64,000 bases of DNA from positions 4,262,274-4,326,273 of the forward strand of contig OX422200.1 of the NCBI GenBank assembly GCA_949130485.1, written 5' to 3'. Position numbers and translations under genes: made by a program. The notes below the pieces were generated by a model. It did no database searches, was not told the origin of the DNA, and was given only the letters and a program-made list of their open reading frames with translations. Shown here piece after piece: positions 1-13,774 of the stretch (position 1 is the first letter of the stretch; each line of letters begins with the position of its first letter). The DNA is from Agelas oroides. Lineage: Eukaryota; Porifera; Demospongiae; Agelasida; Agelasidae.

Positions 1-1300
1 AATGATCAAGTAACTATGTTCTCATAAATCGTAAAGGGTGCCACCACAATAATAGTTCTCATCCTCTGACCAAATTTTTAGCACATGCATGCCCTGTAAC
101 CTCGTCGAAAAATAGGGTCTGGACACGCTCACTGGGAAAACTGGTCCTAATTATGAAGCATATCAACATGTTGTCCCACTAATCAGATTGCTCAAGTACA
201 TTATACATCACAGCTCGCAGGTTTTTTGCCGCCAAAGCTTATGCTACTTGTAGCTGATACTGTAATTAACACCTACAATTACTGACCACCCTATGTCAAC
301 TGGCCCCAGTTGTCCTAGTGAGAGTGTCAAGACCCTATTTTTCCTACTTTTTGGCAAGTCCGCAGGACACGCAAAAATGTGGTCTGGGGACAAGACTACC
401 ACAATAAGGACTGCCTTTGCCTAGTACATAAGCTGTGAAAACTGCCTTGAAAGAGTAGCTGCCACTACGTCTGAGTCCTTTTAGCTGTCACAAGTAAGGG
501 CTACCTTTTCTACTCTCAGTTAGTACACAAGTGGGATCTCCTGCTTCACTCCCAGAAGCTGTTAGTTGACATAGTACAACAACTTAATTTCACCCTAAAG
601 CTGCTTGCTTGCTACTTGCTTGACATGTTTCCCACTTGCTCAGTCTTACTCCGTGTATTTAGCAACACACATCAACCTTCTGTTGCTGCTCAATCTTTCT
701 GGATTAACTAGTTCCCTAACTACTTTTCCTAACCCTAAAAAATCAATTTTTACCTTAGTACCAGCTTTACAGGCTTCAAAAGTAAACTCTTTCTAAAAAA
801 AGTCTTCTGCATGACTTGAATCTTGGATTAGAGATCTGTAAACGCTGTCCAGTGTCTCCAGCTACCATACAGACAGAGGGAGAAGTTAAACCATAAGCAA
901 TTTAGTGTCAACCATTCAAACAGCTAATTGGTCATGTACGGATGTGTATCATGGAAAAGGCATGTGGTTGTTTTGCACTCTTCTGTCCAATGCTTCCCTC
1001 TTCATGTTTACCTTGGTTTCAGACTGTGCACACCTGCATACCCAGCCACATTATCATGACTGTTCATGGTATCCAAAGTAATTTAAAGAGAATGTGGCAT
1101 AGTGTAATTATGGAAACACGTTTGCAACCTATATACCAACAGATTTCCTCTCTTCACAAAAATCTGTTGAATGGCCTATTTGCCACAGACGTAAATGCAT
1201 ACATAGTAAGACTAAATCACACACAAGACAACACTGAGTCTAATGAATACATCATACATTCAATAGGAACTACGTATAGAAACAGTCAATGCATACATAC
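1..1300. other. Presumed XPO7 intron sequence, nothing recognised
   Basis: The last XPO7 exon seen ends with a GT donor just left of 1301, so this stretch should be intron. I looked on the minus strand for the remaining C-terminal XPO7 codons and found none. The open frames here are short and have no recognisable motifs. Confidence 0.5.
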
Positions 1301-4300
1301 CTCTTCATTAAGTAGAATTAGGCCAAGGAGGGGGCGTGACATGGACCATTGAGTACGACAGTTCTCAAACATGATGATGTCCATGACAGAGGACAACATC
1401 TGCTGCAGAATTTCAGGTTGCAGCTCAAGGATGCGCAAGAAGTTGGTGTGGTGGGAGGGAGAAATTGGGAGGCCCTTGTTCTTACTCAGCCTCTTGAAGA
1501 GGAAGGTTAGGATGTGGTCGAGAGTAGTGCAACATCCTGTGTTTACTATTACATCTGTGAGTGGAGAGAAAGGTCCCCTGTACCCTGCAGTACATATGCA
1601 TCATATTTACATACACTACCGTATTTATTCTAATAAAATGCATGCCGCCACTAATTAGTTTTGGGTTGATCCAATTTAGCGCAATACCAGGAATGAAGCC
1701 TCTCAGTACAGTCAGTTTATTTTGTGACAACAAAGAGCTGTCAAGAACAATTTCCAGGAGAAAGAGCTATCCCATAAATGTTCTACTTTGTCGTTTGTAA
1801 GACTTTTTGTTGCTGCAGCTGCTACTGTCTATCAAGAACCTCACTTCCGGAGAACTGAAGGCCAGGAACTCTTTTCATTTTTATTTGACCCAAAATTTTT
1901 CGCATTTGAATCCATTGCAACGCATGATCTAATCTAACACAAGAAATTCAGTTCCTGGAATTTATGGGTGGATCTAACTTAACACATGCCCACTCAAATT
2001 ATTTAATTTGCACGTGTTTTATTAAATACGGTAACACCATTCTGATGTCTCATAGCAATAACATACAGACATGATAAACATTTCTACCCTTGAATTGTGT
2101 CTGCCTACAATTGATTTAACAAGTGTACTGGCTCACCAGAACACACAATGCGTGCAGACCATATAAACAAACTGGCCATATAGACACTCAAGCAATACCA
2201 AATATGGTCATGGCACATCCATACACCTAGCAATCAGCAAAGATTATTCAGTCATTATGATGGTATCACATGTACCCACATCTCTTACAAAATGTTCGAA
2301 ATGTTCGTATAGGAGATAGTTATCATTAAAAACCACAACAAAACAATTCTGGACTTTCGTCACTCAGTTTATTGTATGGGTGCCCATCAGTGTCTACAGT
2401 CATCCATCAGAGTTTGTTGGTATCCGTCAGCATCTGTGGGTACCTTTAGGAGTCTATGGAAACTTAACATTTGTCAAAGTGGCTAGTTCAAATATTCAGC
2501 AGCTTTTTGGTGTTTCTTTCAGTCCTTATAGGATAGAGTTAGCCACGCTGCATTTACCAGAGACACCATTCTTACCCTCCGTGGTGAAGAGAAACCTTTC
2601 TCACATATTATCGCAGTGGCCTATGGCAAGTTGATAGTATGGTCAACACAATTCTTTCATTTGTTGCCATTTCTGCTGCAACATATATACAACACTCCCT
2701 TGTCACTCACCTAGTCCAGTAAGACCCTCCGAGATAGAAGAAAGAATGTAAATGAATACTTCAGGTTCTAGAGAACTGATGAAGTCCATGTGGTCCTGTG
2801 TTAGCACCTCCAGTAAACCATAGTATGACTGACTCACTTTTGGATAGTCCTACAGGGAAAAGTGCATACATTCAGTGGTTATACACACTCATAGATATAG
2901 CTACATCTGTCCATACCCAATAGTCTTTAAAACTCAGATCTGTAAGTCTGTATGCATGTTTGCAACTACAAGGGTTCAAACCCAACAAGAGCCGATCTTT
3001 TCAATACCCAATTCTTGTGTTCTCAAACTTCAACCAACAGCTGCTATATGCACAAACGTCACATGTGGAGACCTGATCATAATTTGCCACAATGGTGTCA
3101 TCTTTAACAAGATCCTAGAGAAATATATGGCAAACATGTGTGTGAACATGTTACTACAGAAAAACGTGTGGATGGGGACACGTTCAAGTTTGGCTCTCAA
3201 GTTGCTGTGGTGAGGGCCAACCACCACAGAACTGCAGAGCATGTTTTTTGATCTTGACTATCATAGCAAGACAAATGTTTACATTCCAAAGGGTCTGTTA
3301 TGTTTACTGGACTTCATTCAGGGACAATTTTCTTGTTTAATTGTTTAATTAGAAATGAAATGCCTCACCAGCAAGCTCTTGAGAGGTATAGAGATGAGAA
3401 GCTTCACAAACATATTGAGTGCCTTGTCCAGAGCATCGTCTCCATACAATCTGAACACGCCAAAGTTGACATAATTGCCACACAATGCTGCCTTGAGCAT
3501 GTTGAAGCAAGTTGAGATCCCTTTTAGTGTGCAAAAGAGTCAAGGGAAACTGGTATCAGAAATCTTCAGCTACTACAAAACAAAGTGAAAAACCAGCTTT
3601 TGTATCACCTGTAGACTACAATCTTGATGATAATATGTAAGTCTTTGACTACTATAGGTTAACTGCAATCCTATTACATACCATAGATCGGGAAATTTTC
3701 GTGTAGCCTTTTTTTTCGCGTAAGAAATGTTCGTGCATTTAATTTTCGCTGTGTGGCCAAGTGGCAAAAATTAAACTTTAAATTTTAAATTTTCACCACC
3801 TAAGCAACTGGCGAAAAATTTTTAACAGCGAAAATTTCCCGATCTACGGTATACATAATAACATTACTATAAATGTACGTATTTCAGGATATTTGAGTGG
3901 GTAGATCTTGTCCTGTGGTATTTCAGCCAGAGTGAGGATGCGCTCTCCATAACTGACTATGGTTTTGGAAGCCTCCCGAAACAAGAGCACACCATTTGGA
4001 GAAGTGACGTCAAACTGCAAACGCTAAGATGAGAATGGCATCATCATACAGTGGAACCTCTCAAAGGTGAACACCAAAGGGACAACCACAGCATGTCTGC
4101 TATAGGGAGGTGTCTGTATCTTATTTTGGGGGGGGAGGGGTTTAGCATATTTCTGGTAGGTGTGGCAATGTGTACTTGGGCCATGAGGCTATGTTATCAG
4201 AGCTCTCTCTTGCTGTACAGCTTGTACACAGGTGAGAAAAGCTAATGAAAGGCCATCTAGTAACCCTAAACTTCGATTTCCAGTTTGTCTCTTCGCCAAT

Positions 4301-7300
4301 AACGAGCGCTGCAGACGAGATCTCAGCCATTCTAGCAAAAAACATGGCACGAGAATTATACAATGCACGTACCGGAAATACATTTGAAAGCTACATTTAG
4401 TAACACTCAGCATTTTGCCGTCTATGTATGTTGGATGTCCTCTCGCTGTCTTCAGCAGCTTGATGTGCCCTTGGTGAAACTAACAACTAACAAGAAAAGA
4501 CAGACACAAGCAGACACATGATGACAAAGGCATTGCAGAGTGAATGCATGCATACAGCTATATGGCTAGAATATTCATGTGCAAGATGGGTGTATTCTTG
4601 AGTAAAATACCATAGGTTATACCTCTCAAATTATGCCCACCCCCCTCTTTGATGAGCCACTTAAACTCATCTCCCATTTTGGAGATTACTCTGACACACA
4701 CGCACACACCTATTACCTGAGATCTGTTCAGCACTAGTTCCGCCATCAGTTTCAGAACTGGAGTGGTCACAGCTGGGTTATGGTACCAGAGACTGAGCGC
4801 CTCCAGTAAAATACCTGTGTACTTAGGGTAGCTGGAGGATGACAAGGTTAAGGAGATACCGAAAGTTATCTTCTTCATGTGCCAACTTGGGCTACTCTCT
4901 CCAAATAGGCACACACACACCACTATAAGCTTCAGTATGCCTCGGCAACAAACACTGATAGACACCATCACATTCCTCCATCCACAGGAGCACTGCAAAG
5001 GATGTCTTGTCAATTGTTTTGCTTGGAAGTTAGCCTGACAGGTACGCACTGAAGCATCCCATGTCACATAAACATATCCACAACACACTCCTTACATGTT
5101 CAGGCACGGAGACAATTACAGAAACATTTTCCACAACCTTTCCTTTTCGGATCATGAATGTGTCAATATTTTATACGTGCTTAAGTTCATCACAGTCAGT
5201 TTCTCTGTTGTGTTCAGAGCCTGTCCACTCAGTTGTTTCTATCTCCAGCTCTGCAATTCAAGTTGACCTTTGCAAGCAAACTTTGTAAATCTCATTTGAA
5301 GTACCTGGTCATCCAATCCATCCCTCCTCAGCACTTTGCCTCTTGCTAAAATTTTGAATCACTATCAACCAATAACACTACAGTTCTCCATAGCAACAAT
5401 GCATAATACAGCAGTTTTCAAAGCTATGGTAGCCTGGGATTTAACCACCCAACTCGGAGGGTAGAGTCCAAGGACAAGGGTCGTTATTGTAATCCCAGAC
5501 TAACATAAATGGCCACTACAAATTGATGATCAGTTTCCCATTTCCCGCCCACTTGGCAGGCACCAGTAGCTTAATATTGATCATGTGACACGTTTTCCCT
5601 AAATAATGCACACACTGTCAAGCTCATCAAGCTCTTGAATCTCCTTCAATCCATCGCAGTGGGTTGAAACAATGCTCTACACTAGAGTATTTGTGGTAGC
5701 CTCATTCACCACGTATTTCAAGCACGCTGAAGTTTCATTAAGGTCGAGGCTCAAACAAACTGTACATGAGCCCTGCCCCTGAAAGTTAAGCAATACAGCA
5801 CTGAACACAGTGATGCGCTTGAAAATATGATGGTCGATTTCTATGGTGGTGGCTGCATGTTTTGTAGCAGAAGTATGTGTCCTCTCTAGTTTCCAGGAAT
5901 TGGAAAGTTCAGAGTATAATAAGATAATAATAACCCACCCGTCTGCACAGTCATAATAGTTGGCATGCAATCGGAAACTAGTAATTAGTTTGGAGTGGCT
6001 CTAACCCGATTGGTCCTTATTAGAAACATACAAGGTAGATTACACTGTAAACAAGGTAGCTTATAAAAAACATCATTTTACACTTCCTGTGGTATATAAA
6101 ACAGAATCCATCAGTATTTGAAAAACAATACCCACCTGTTACCATAGAAACAAGGGTGAAGAATATACACAAGTATCAGCCAGATCGTGGTTAGTAGATG
6201 TGTACCTTAACCCATTACACCCGATAGCGGCCAAATGCGCCCGCGAAATTTCTTGACCATTACACCCGATAGCGGCCAAATGCGCCCGCACTTCGCTTCC
6301 GCTATTTATCGTGATCACTGCGCCTTTTTGGACTTGGAGTTAGTTATTACGTGTAACAGGAAGTCAATCGAAGCATAATTTGCTGCCGCATCCTATAGGG
6401 ACTTCCCCTGAAAATCGCGTTCGAAGTTTGCCTGCCGATCGTAGTTGGCCACAGTACAGCTTATATCCACACGCTACATGTTCTATCGTCTATATACTAT
6501 CTAATCGTGTCAACGACAGTTGAAACGTACCTTCGCTGGAAATCTCTGCCAACTTTTGCCGTGTATTATCGGTCATTTTCAGGTACACAGCGGGTACCTA
6601 CGTTTCCACCGTTGTAGCTTCTTCGGACTTCACTAGCAGGTCTTCTGACTACATTCTGAGTAAAGCAGGTTTGTTTTCAACTAAGCTAAGCCTAACTATC
6701 ATTGCCTGAACTCAGCTATTTTAAAAGATATAACGCAATGAATCAACACTACACAAAAATCGCCATTTTTTATTAGCTTCTCTCGTAACCACGCGATCAA
6801 TTTCTGCGCATGCGCGTCGGGCTAAAAGGGTTAATTAGTGATGATGTCACCCTCAAGGGAAATTGTTAAACCCACCTCAAGAGTTTCCTTGTGCAGCTTC
6901 TCCTGGTACACATCTACTAGCCATGGTGTATGTATGAAATGTACGTCTAACTATTTAAGGGTTAAAATTGGACCCTTGTGGAGGTGGCTACTACTTGAGG
7001 GTGGAAAAAAGCCTTAGGTCAAAAGTGGCATCTACATACACTTTACCATGTGGTCAGTCCACATATACAGAGGATACATCCAGTCAAAGAGCATCATGTA
7101 ACCAGTTCTGCTGTTGAAAGCAAGAGCCACACCCCTCAGGTCCCGACATAGTCCTATCAGTGTTCTTTGCACCTCTTCCTCACTGACAACATGTCTTGAT
7201 TGCATGAAGGAATGAAGTCGCTCTGCCGTTGCTGAGAGAGAAAATAACCAGCTTATCAACATTACGCATGAAACCAGCCTTCCATCAAAATGCCATGACG

Positions 7301-10300
7301 CTAATATATATGGACCGGGTACAGGTACAAGATCCATCTTCAGGGTTTCATACAGGATTTAAGGCAGGGGTGAAGAACAGCGACCCACGAAGCATGAATC
7401 ACTAGGGGAGTCAAATAATACATATATAGCTGGGTTTTTTTCCTAAGCTCAAGTTGGTAACAGATAACCTTCTCTTCATATAGCTGTTTGGCTACTGAAA
7501 TTTAAGTGGGGGGGGAGGAGGAAACTCGGATTTGGGGGGGATATCCGCACTCCCGTACGAAACTCTACACTTCTTCCATCACTAGTCACTACCCTCTTCC
7601 TCATTCATCCCTCACACCTAACACTCTCTCTCACCAGTCATAGGGCTGATGAATTGCTCAAATCTTTCTTCGTCTTCTCCCAACTCCACCATCAACAACC
7701 TCACCAATGCAGTGTAGAATGTTGTTCGACAGCGCATGTCCAGGTTACTGTGTGTCACACTAAGAAAGGGGAAGTGCTCTTCCTATAGGAAGACAAGCTA
7801 CTATTATGGCCAGGACTTACTATTGTACAAGAACCATAAAGACAGCAGTATGTCACTAGTTAAACTTCGTACCCGTGTTCTTTCTCTACTCCAATTTCGG
7901 GCAAAAAAGAGGAAAAACTAGGCAGGAATTAGCCTCGTTCCCAGGCCTCCCCCATTTTTTGTTCTTCGGTTTGCATTCAGTATAATACACTGAAGTGGAA
8001 GAGCAGCGAAAAATGGGGAAGGCCTGGGAACACTTATCACGTGAATGACGTCTGGTGGATGCGAGGTGGACATGGGGGGAGGGGTGCCCAACTACAAACT
8101 GAGTTTCTTACCGGTGAAGTTGAGTACTGTCAATCTCGTGAACGTCTGGGGTCTTGGCTATCGTTGGAGTGCTCGACTATGACGTCTAGTATGTTATTTG
8201 AAGATGGACCCCTTCCCCCCCTACGTCCACCTCGCATCCACCAGGCGTCATTCATGTGATAGGTGTTCCCAGGCCTTCCCCCATTTTTCGCCACTCCTCC
8301 ACTTCCATGTATTATACTGAACGCAAACAAACGGGGGAGGCCTGGGAACAAGGCTAGGCAGGAATAACTCCTGCTCCTTCAACTTCTTTCATTCAAGTAG
8401 TTATTGCACACAAGTGAAAACAAATCCAGAGAGTAAATCCAGGTGGACAATCTGGCTGCAAACTTTGGCACAGACACTTCATATAGCGCAAGTCACAATT
8501 GCAAGTTGACAGATGCTTCAGCATTGTCAGGTAAGCTTAAACAAGCAGTTTATATAAGCCTTAGAGAGTGACCAACAGGCAGCCATCACTGCTGTAGCAA
8601 TTTTCCACCACACCAGCTTTTGCTGGTACTAAAGCTATTAACTAAAGACTTAAAAAACATTAAAAATGTAAAAAGATGTAGGGATGGCATGCCAAAAAGT
8701 ATGCAAACAAGGTAGGGATAATGCATGAAAGCAAAGGTCAACATATTGGCAAAGCCCCATCCCTACATCTTTTTACATTTTTAATGTTTTTTTTTAAGTC
8801 TTGTTTCTGTACTTTTTTTGATGTTAATCCCAGTTACAGTTAGACCTAAGTGTAACCACAACACCAGAACTTGAAACGGCGTTGACAGTTCAGTAGTGGC
8901 TCCAGGCATCTAATAATTATGTGAAATATAGCCAGCTAGAACCTGATGAAGGGCCAACCACTCTCCCTACCAAGCTTTGTGAAACCAATTTCATGATTCA
9001 GTTGTCAATCACATGACGACTGACCAGCTGCAGCACAGAAAACTATCATACTGACAACTGACCATCCTAGCTTTACAGTTCACTAAAGCTGTGAGTAGGC
9101 TATTTTTAGTGTAGCTACAAGTAGGCAGCTGAATGTAGCGCCTTACCTACGTGGTGTTCATAAGCCTTGCCCAATGCCGCAGGGGGAAAAGACTGTGCCA
9201 GCCATGCGTACTGACCACTAGCGATTTCGCTTGTGTACTAGTCTTGCTCCCAGACCAATGACCGTGGTCTTTGGTCTGGGAACGAGACTTCGTGTGCGCA
9301 TGCGTACAAAATTTTTAAAAATGGCGTCCTAAGCAACGGACAGCAGCCTCAGAGTGTTGTGAATGGCTTTTGTTGACCAGGGTGAATTTGAAACTATGGA
9401 GACGCTGAGTGGTCGTGGAGCTGTGCGCTGTGGTGAGCATCAGTTTCGTGCTAAAATTACGGTGAGTACTCGAACCGTTTTCGAGTTATCGTTGTTTGAG
9501 CAAAAAGTCATAACGAAGAAAGAAGGAGAAAATGGCACTTTCACTACCGCACACTTTTGCGTTTAGTTGTCTTCCGCGAGGCTTTTGGGCACTTATATGA
9601 GTCTTGCTGATCACGAAGGCACTCAAAGAGGAAGCCTGGGCACTTAAATAAGCTTTTAGCGTGTTTGTAGTGAAGTTATACGGCTTTTGCTTAAGTATTG
9701 CATATATTGCGCATCGGCACCATCCCTACATAGAGAGTCTACCGACTCTCTGACATAGTACACTGTGGGAAATACCTTGATGGTCGTGTCATTTCTTTAG
9801 TAGGATTCTAAAGTAGCTAGTATAAGTGACTATTGCACATAATCTGCTACTTACAATCCATATAGCCACCTATCAACTATTATAGAATACACATACACCA
9901 CTGCACCTAAAATCATTACTAACCTCCCTATATACCCCTTAAAACATGACAATCTCAGTATTCAGCATCTCCATTTCAAGAAATCATTCAGACTCTACAC
10001 AGCAGGGAAAAGTAATGTTCATGCGTGGCTCACTGTGTGATTCTCCAGAATGAACTGGACTGACTCCAGCCTGACCAGCTTCCTCACACTGCTATAGCTA
10101 CAGGGATTAAGCAAAACCATTAACCTTCAACAGATTTCAGGTCACCATTTATGTTGAGGACTACCTCCACCAATTATCGAGTGAATTTTGTACCGCAAAA
10201 ACCGCCTGCTTTATGGAATAGTGAGGTACCCGGATTTGGGAGTATTCTCAAAGTATTGTACTAATAGCTCTTCAATCAGGACTGCATCAAGTGGTCGCAT

Positions 10301-13300
10301 TTATAAGTGAGGTGTCCGCTATTAGGAGGTGTCCGTTAAGGGAGGTTCCACTGTACTTAGTTGGAGGTGTGTTTGAATGTTTTCTTGGGGGAAGTATATG
10401 TGTGAGCTAGCTATCTGACTATACAGGCCCACAGTTGTCTTTACAAGGGCTGAACTAGAAACTAAATCTCAACATAGCAATAGCTAACTAAGTTCATTTC
10501 CATATGCACCACAGGAATCTTGACACAGCACTTTATATACTAGATGATTGATCGTCATGGGATGAGCCTGAGCAAAGTGCAGTGCTGACCCCACAGGTTG
10601 TGTACCAGGTTACCACTGAAGTACGTGCATGAAAATATGACGTGAACTCAAAGTTAGGAGGAGAATCTCTAGCTTCTGTGAGCACACAGCCTAGCTAGCT
10701 TATTTGAATGAGAAAAGACGAAATTGACATCAGAAGTAGAAAAATTGTGGTTTTTGAACACATTCTAATTGACACTCCATTTTCTTATACACAATTGATA
10801 TAGCAAGCCGTGGTTCAAACCCCCTCATCAGTGTGTGGTTCACTCACCCCAAGTAGCTAACAGACGGTGACAATGCTATATAACAGTAGTGATAGTGCTA
10901 CATGTCAAATCTGTTCACTTACCCAACAGACAAGTCATTTAGCAACTGCAGAGTCTTCTTAACAATAACCCTACTGCTGGTCCAGTACTTCAGGTTAGTC
11001 ACTCTTCAAAGATTACAAGAAAAGTACTGATCACTCATATATTTTCACATGCACAGAACATTCACACACTGGCTACACATGGTCACAAGGTACCACCCCA
11101 CTTTGTCACATTTATGTAGCTAGCTACTGAAGTCTATTACATGCTGTAAGTTTAACACAAATGCATAAACAATCATTGAACCACATCTCCCTGACAAAAG
11201 CAGGCCTATGGTATGCAAAGTGCGCAGACATGTTTTGGCCAATACCAGGCCTCACCAGCTGTGCTGGGGTGATGGGAAGATAGAGAGATTTCTATCTCAT
11301 GCACAAAATGCAGCAACTCACATCTTTGTGACAAACACATTGAGCACCATAGATTCATCATTCAGTCCTAATCTCTCTGACAATGCCCGATAGACCTGTA
11401 AGAAGAAGAATACAGACTATTAGTACCATGCCACTCTACCTATTTCACCACCAGGCTTTAACTATAAACCAGGCGTACCCCTGATGTTTTCTGCATGACG
11501 TCTCCAACATACACCATCCTAAACTGTTCAAAGAAGTGTAGGAAGGCCTGGTCCAGATACTCACTGCCATGCTGTGGAGATATGTGTGATGATCAGAGTA
11601 AGAGAAGAGAGTGTGAGGGGTATGAGGGATTGCCAAACAGGACACGTGTCTTACTTGAGGTAAGTGGGTGTCAGTGAGGTTCATCAACTGCAAAACCCTG
11701 AGGAAAGAAACACACGTACAGTGCATCAACAATTACCACACTACAAAATGCTTTTGTAAGGTACAAATGTGTACATTTTTTACAGAAAGTTTGTGCCAGC
11801 AAAAAATATCATTACAATATGAGGTTGGTAGCTATTACCTAGCTACATGTAACAACCATAGACTACACTTTTACTATCTAGTGCCTAACTTGCTGGCTCC
11901 ATCGATACTTCCAGCATATCACCCAAGGGTCCAATGAGTTGAGTCCATCATTACACACTGTATACCAAGGTCTTGTGCAAAAACAACCACTATCACATGG
12001 CAAATGCTCAAGCAGTCCACTGATTCATTAAGGAGTATTTTCCAGTATAACCAGCATCTCTTTCTCGGTGAGTGCCACATGAAATGTAGAAGGCATGATT
12101 AAAGATTTTGACCCTTTGCAAAAATTTAAAAGTTTTATTTGCTCCCTGACATCCATAGCTTTTAAATTACTGACCTTAGTCCATGCACAGTAGTTGAAAG
12201 TTTCAGTTGTGCCCTCCTGGTCGGCTATTCTAACCATATACAGTTGATTTATTGTGAGCATAGTATGAGAATATTGTCGTTTCAGTGACGTATCCAGTTA
12301 AGTACAAAATCCTTTTGCAAACATACCAACAGACAGACGTGCAAGCTCGAGACATCACAAGACAACTATCCATCCTCACCTGCACACTAGCTGTCCATCC
12401 ATTGTGTCTGAGTCATCACCATTTGAAGGGGATATTCTTCCTCGAATGAATGAACCAATCAGATACACCATCCATGTCAGCTGACCTGTATAGGAAGTAC
12501 AGCAACCTTGAGTCTATGGCCCTGACCCCTAGACTGGTGGTCCTCCTTCCCACCAACTGTGGTACTTACTAATGGGCAGCATTATGTTGATCCATTAACT
12601 ACAGAGGTACACTTGTCAGTTTTCCAATCTTCCAGTTCAATTAGAGTATTGGCTGTAGAGTCTACAAACCTTCCCTGAGGGCCAGTTGCTCTTGGGTGGG
12701 AGACAGGCTCTGGAGTAGCTCTTGGTAAGACGAGGCTGACTGGTCAAAGAGTGTCACCAAAAACTGACAGGTCTTGCTATACTCACACCTGCAGAGGGAG
12801 GAACGGTCTCATTGCAACCCCTTGGTGAGGGATCTTTGAAGCATCAGTGTTCTCAACCCTGTTGTGTCAAGCAGGCTACCTATAACATGATGAAGGTTAT
12901 GGATCCACCAAGTGGGCGATGGTAGACATGTACATAGTTAAGATATCAACCTCAAGAGCCAGCAAGACCACCTGAATCAAAGTGTCATCATGTGAGAGTT
13001 GAACCATTCACTTTCTTTGAATACATACACTAAAATCATACACTAAAATCATTACAGTACATCCATCCCCCCCAAACACACGCTCACCTTCCAATGGTAG
13101 CCATCTGTTCCAGCTGCTGTGTGACCATGGTCTTATCGTCCAGGGGGTTTTCTGTGTTTTCTCTCAACACTGTTTCAACTGATTCCAAGCGAGAAGTGAC
13201 ATATGCCTTTGTGATCTGGTGATAAGGAATACAACAGTCCAAATTATAGTTGCAAGTACACAGAATTTCCAGACAGTAAACCACATTACGTGCAGCCATA

Positions 13301-13742
13301 GCTGGTGAAGTACTGATAGGTGCATCAAGAGTGTAGTCAAAGAACAGTTCCAAAAGTTATGAAGCCATTTAGAAAAGCACCCAATATTAGAGAGTACAAA
13401 ACCGTAGGTATGAAACGTCAGACTTCTTACAAGTTGTAGCAAAGAGCAGAGAAGGTGTTTCATAGGTTGTTTCTTACGTATGTACGCAAGAAGTGTGTGT
13501 ACTCGCAAAAAATGGCCTCACGAGATCAAAGTTCATTGGTTAGTAGCAAGGTACAGTTTCTGACTACAGAGAGGGAGTAGTATTTATATAGTGGGCATGT
13601 CTGTTACCTCAGGGATGTAGGAGTTTAGGAGATGAGGTTCTGTGATTCTGATGAAGGGGACAGAGCCTACCAGTTTCTGCCAGAAACCCAGAAGGTAGTG
13701 AATACTGTTTGCTGAGAACTGCCAGGACTGCGTGTGTGTGTG

Positions 13743-13774
<32 letters not shown>

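Noticed and set aside
9137-9220. Minus-strand frame [18 protein letters not shown] with AG and GT flanks, considered as a missing XPO7 exon
   Set aside because: Phase does not fit, sequence does not resemble XPO7, and the expected residues were found as part of exon 7635-7782.
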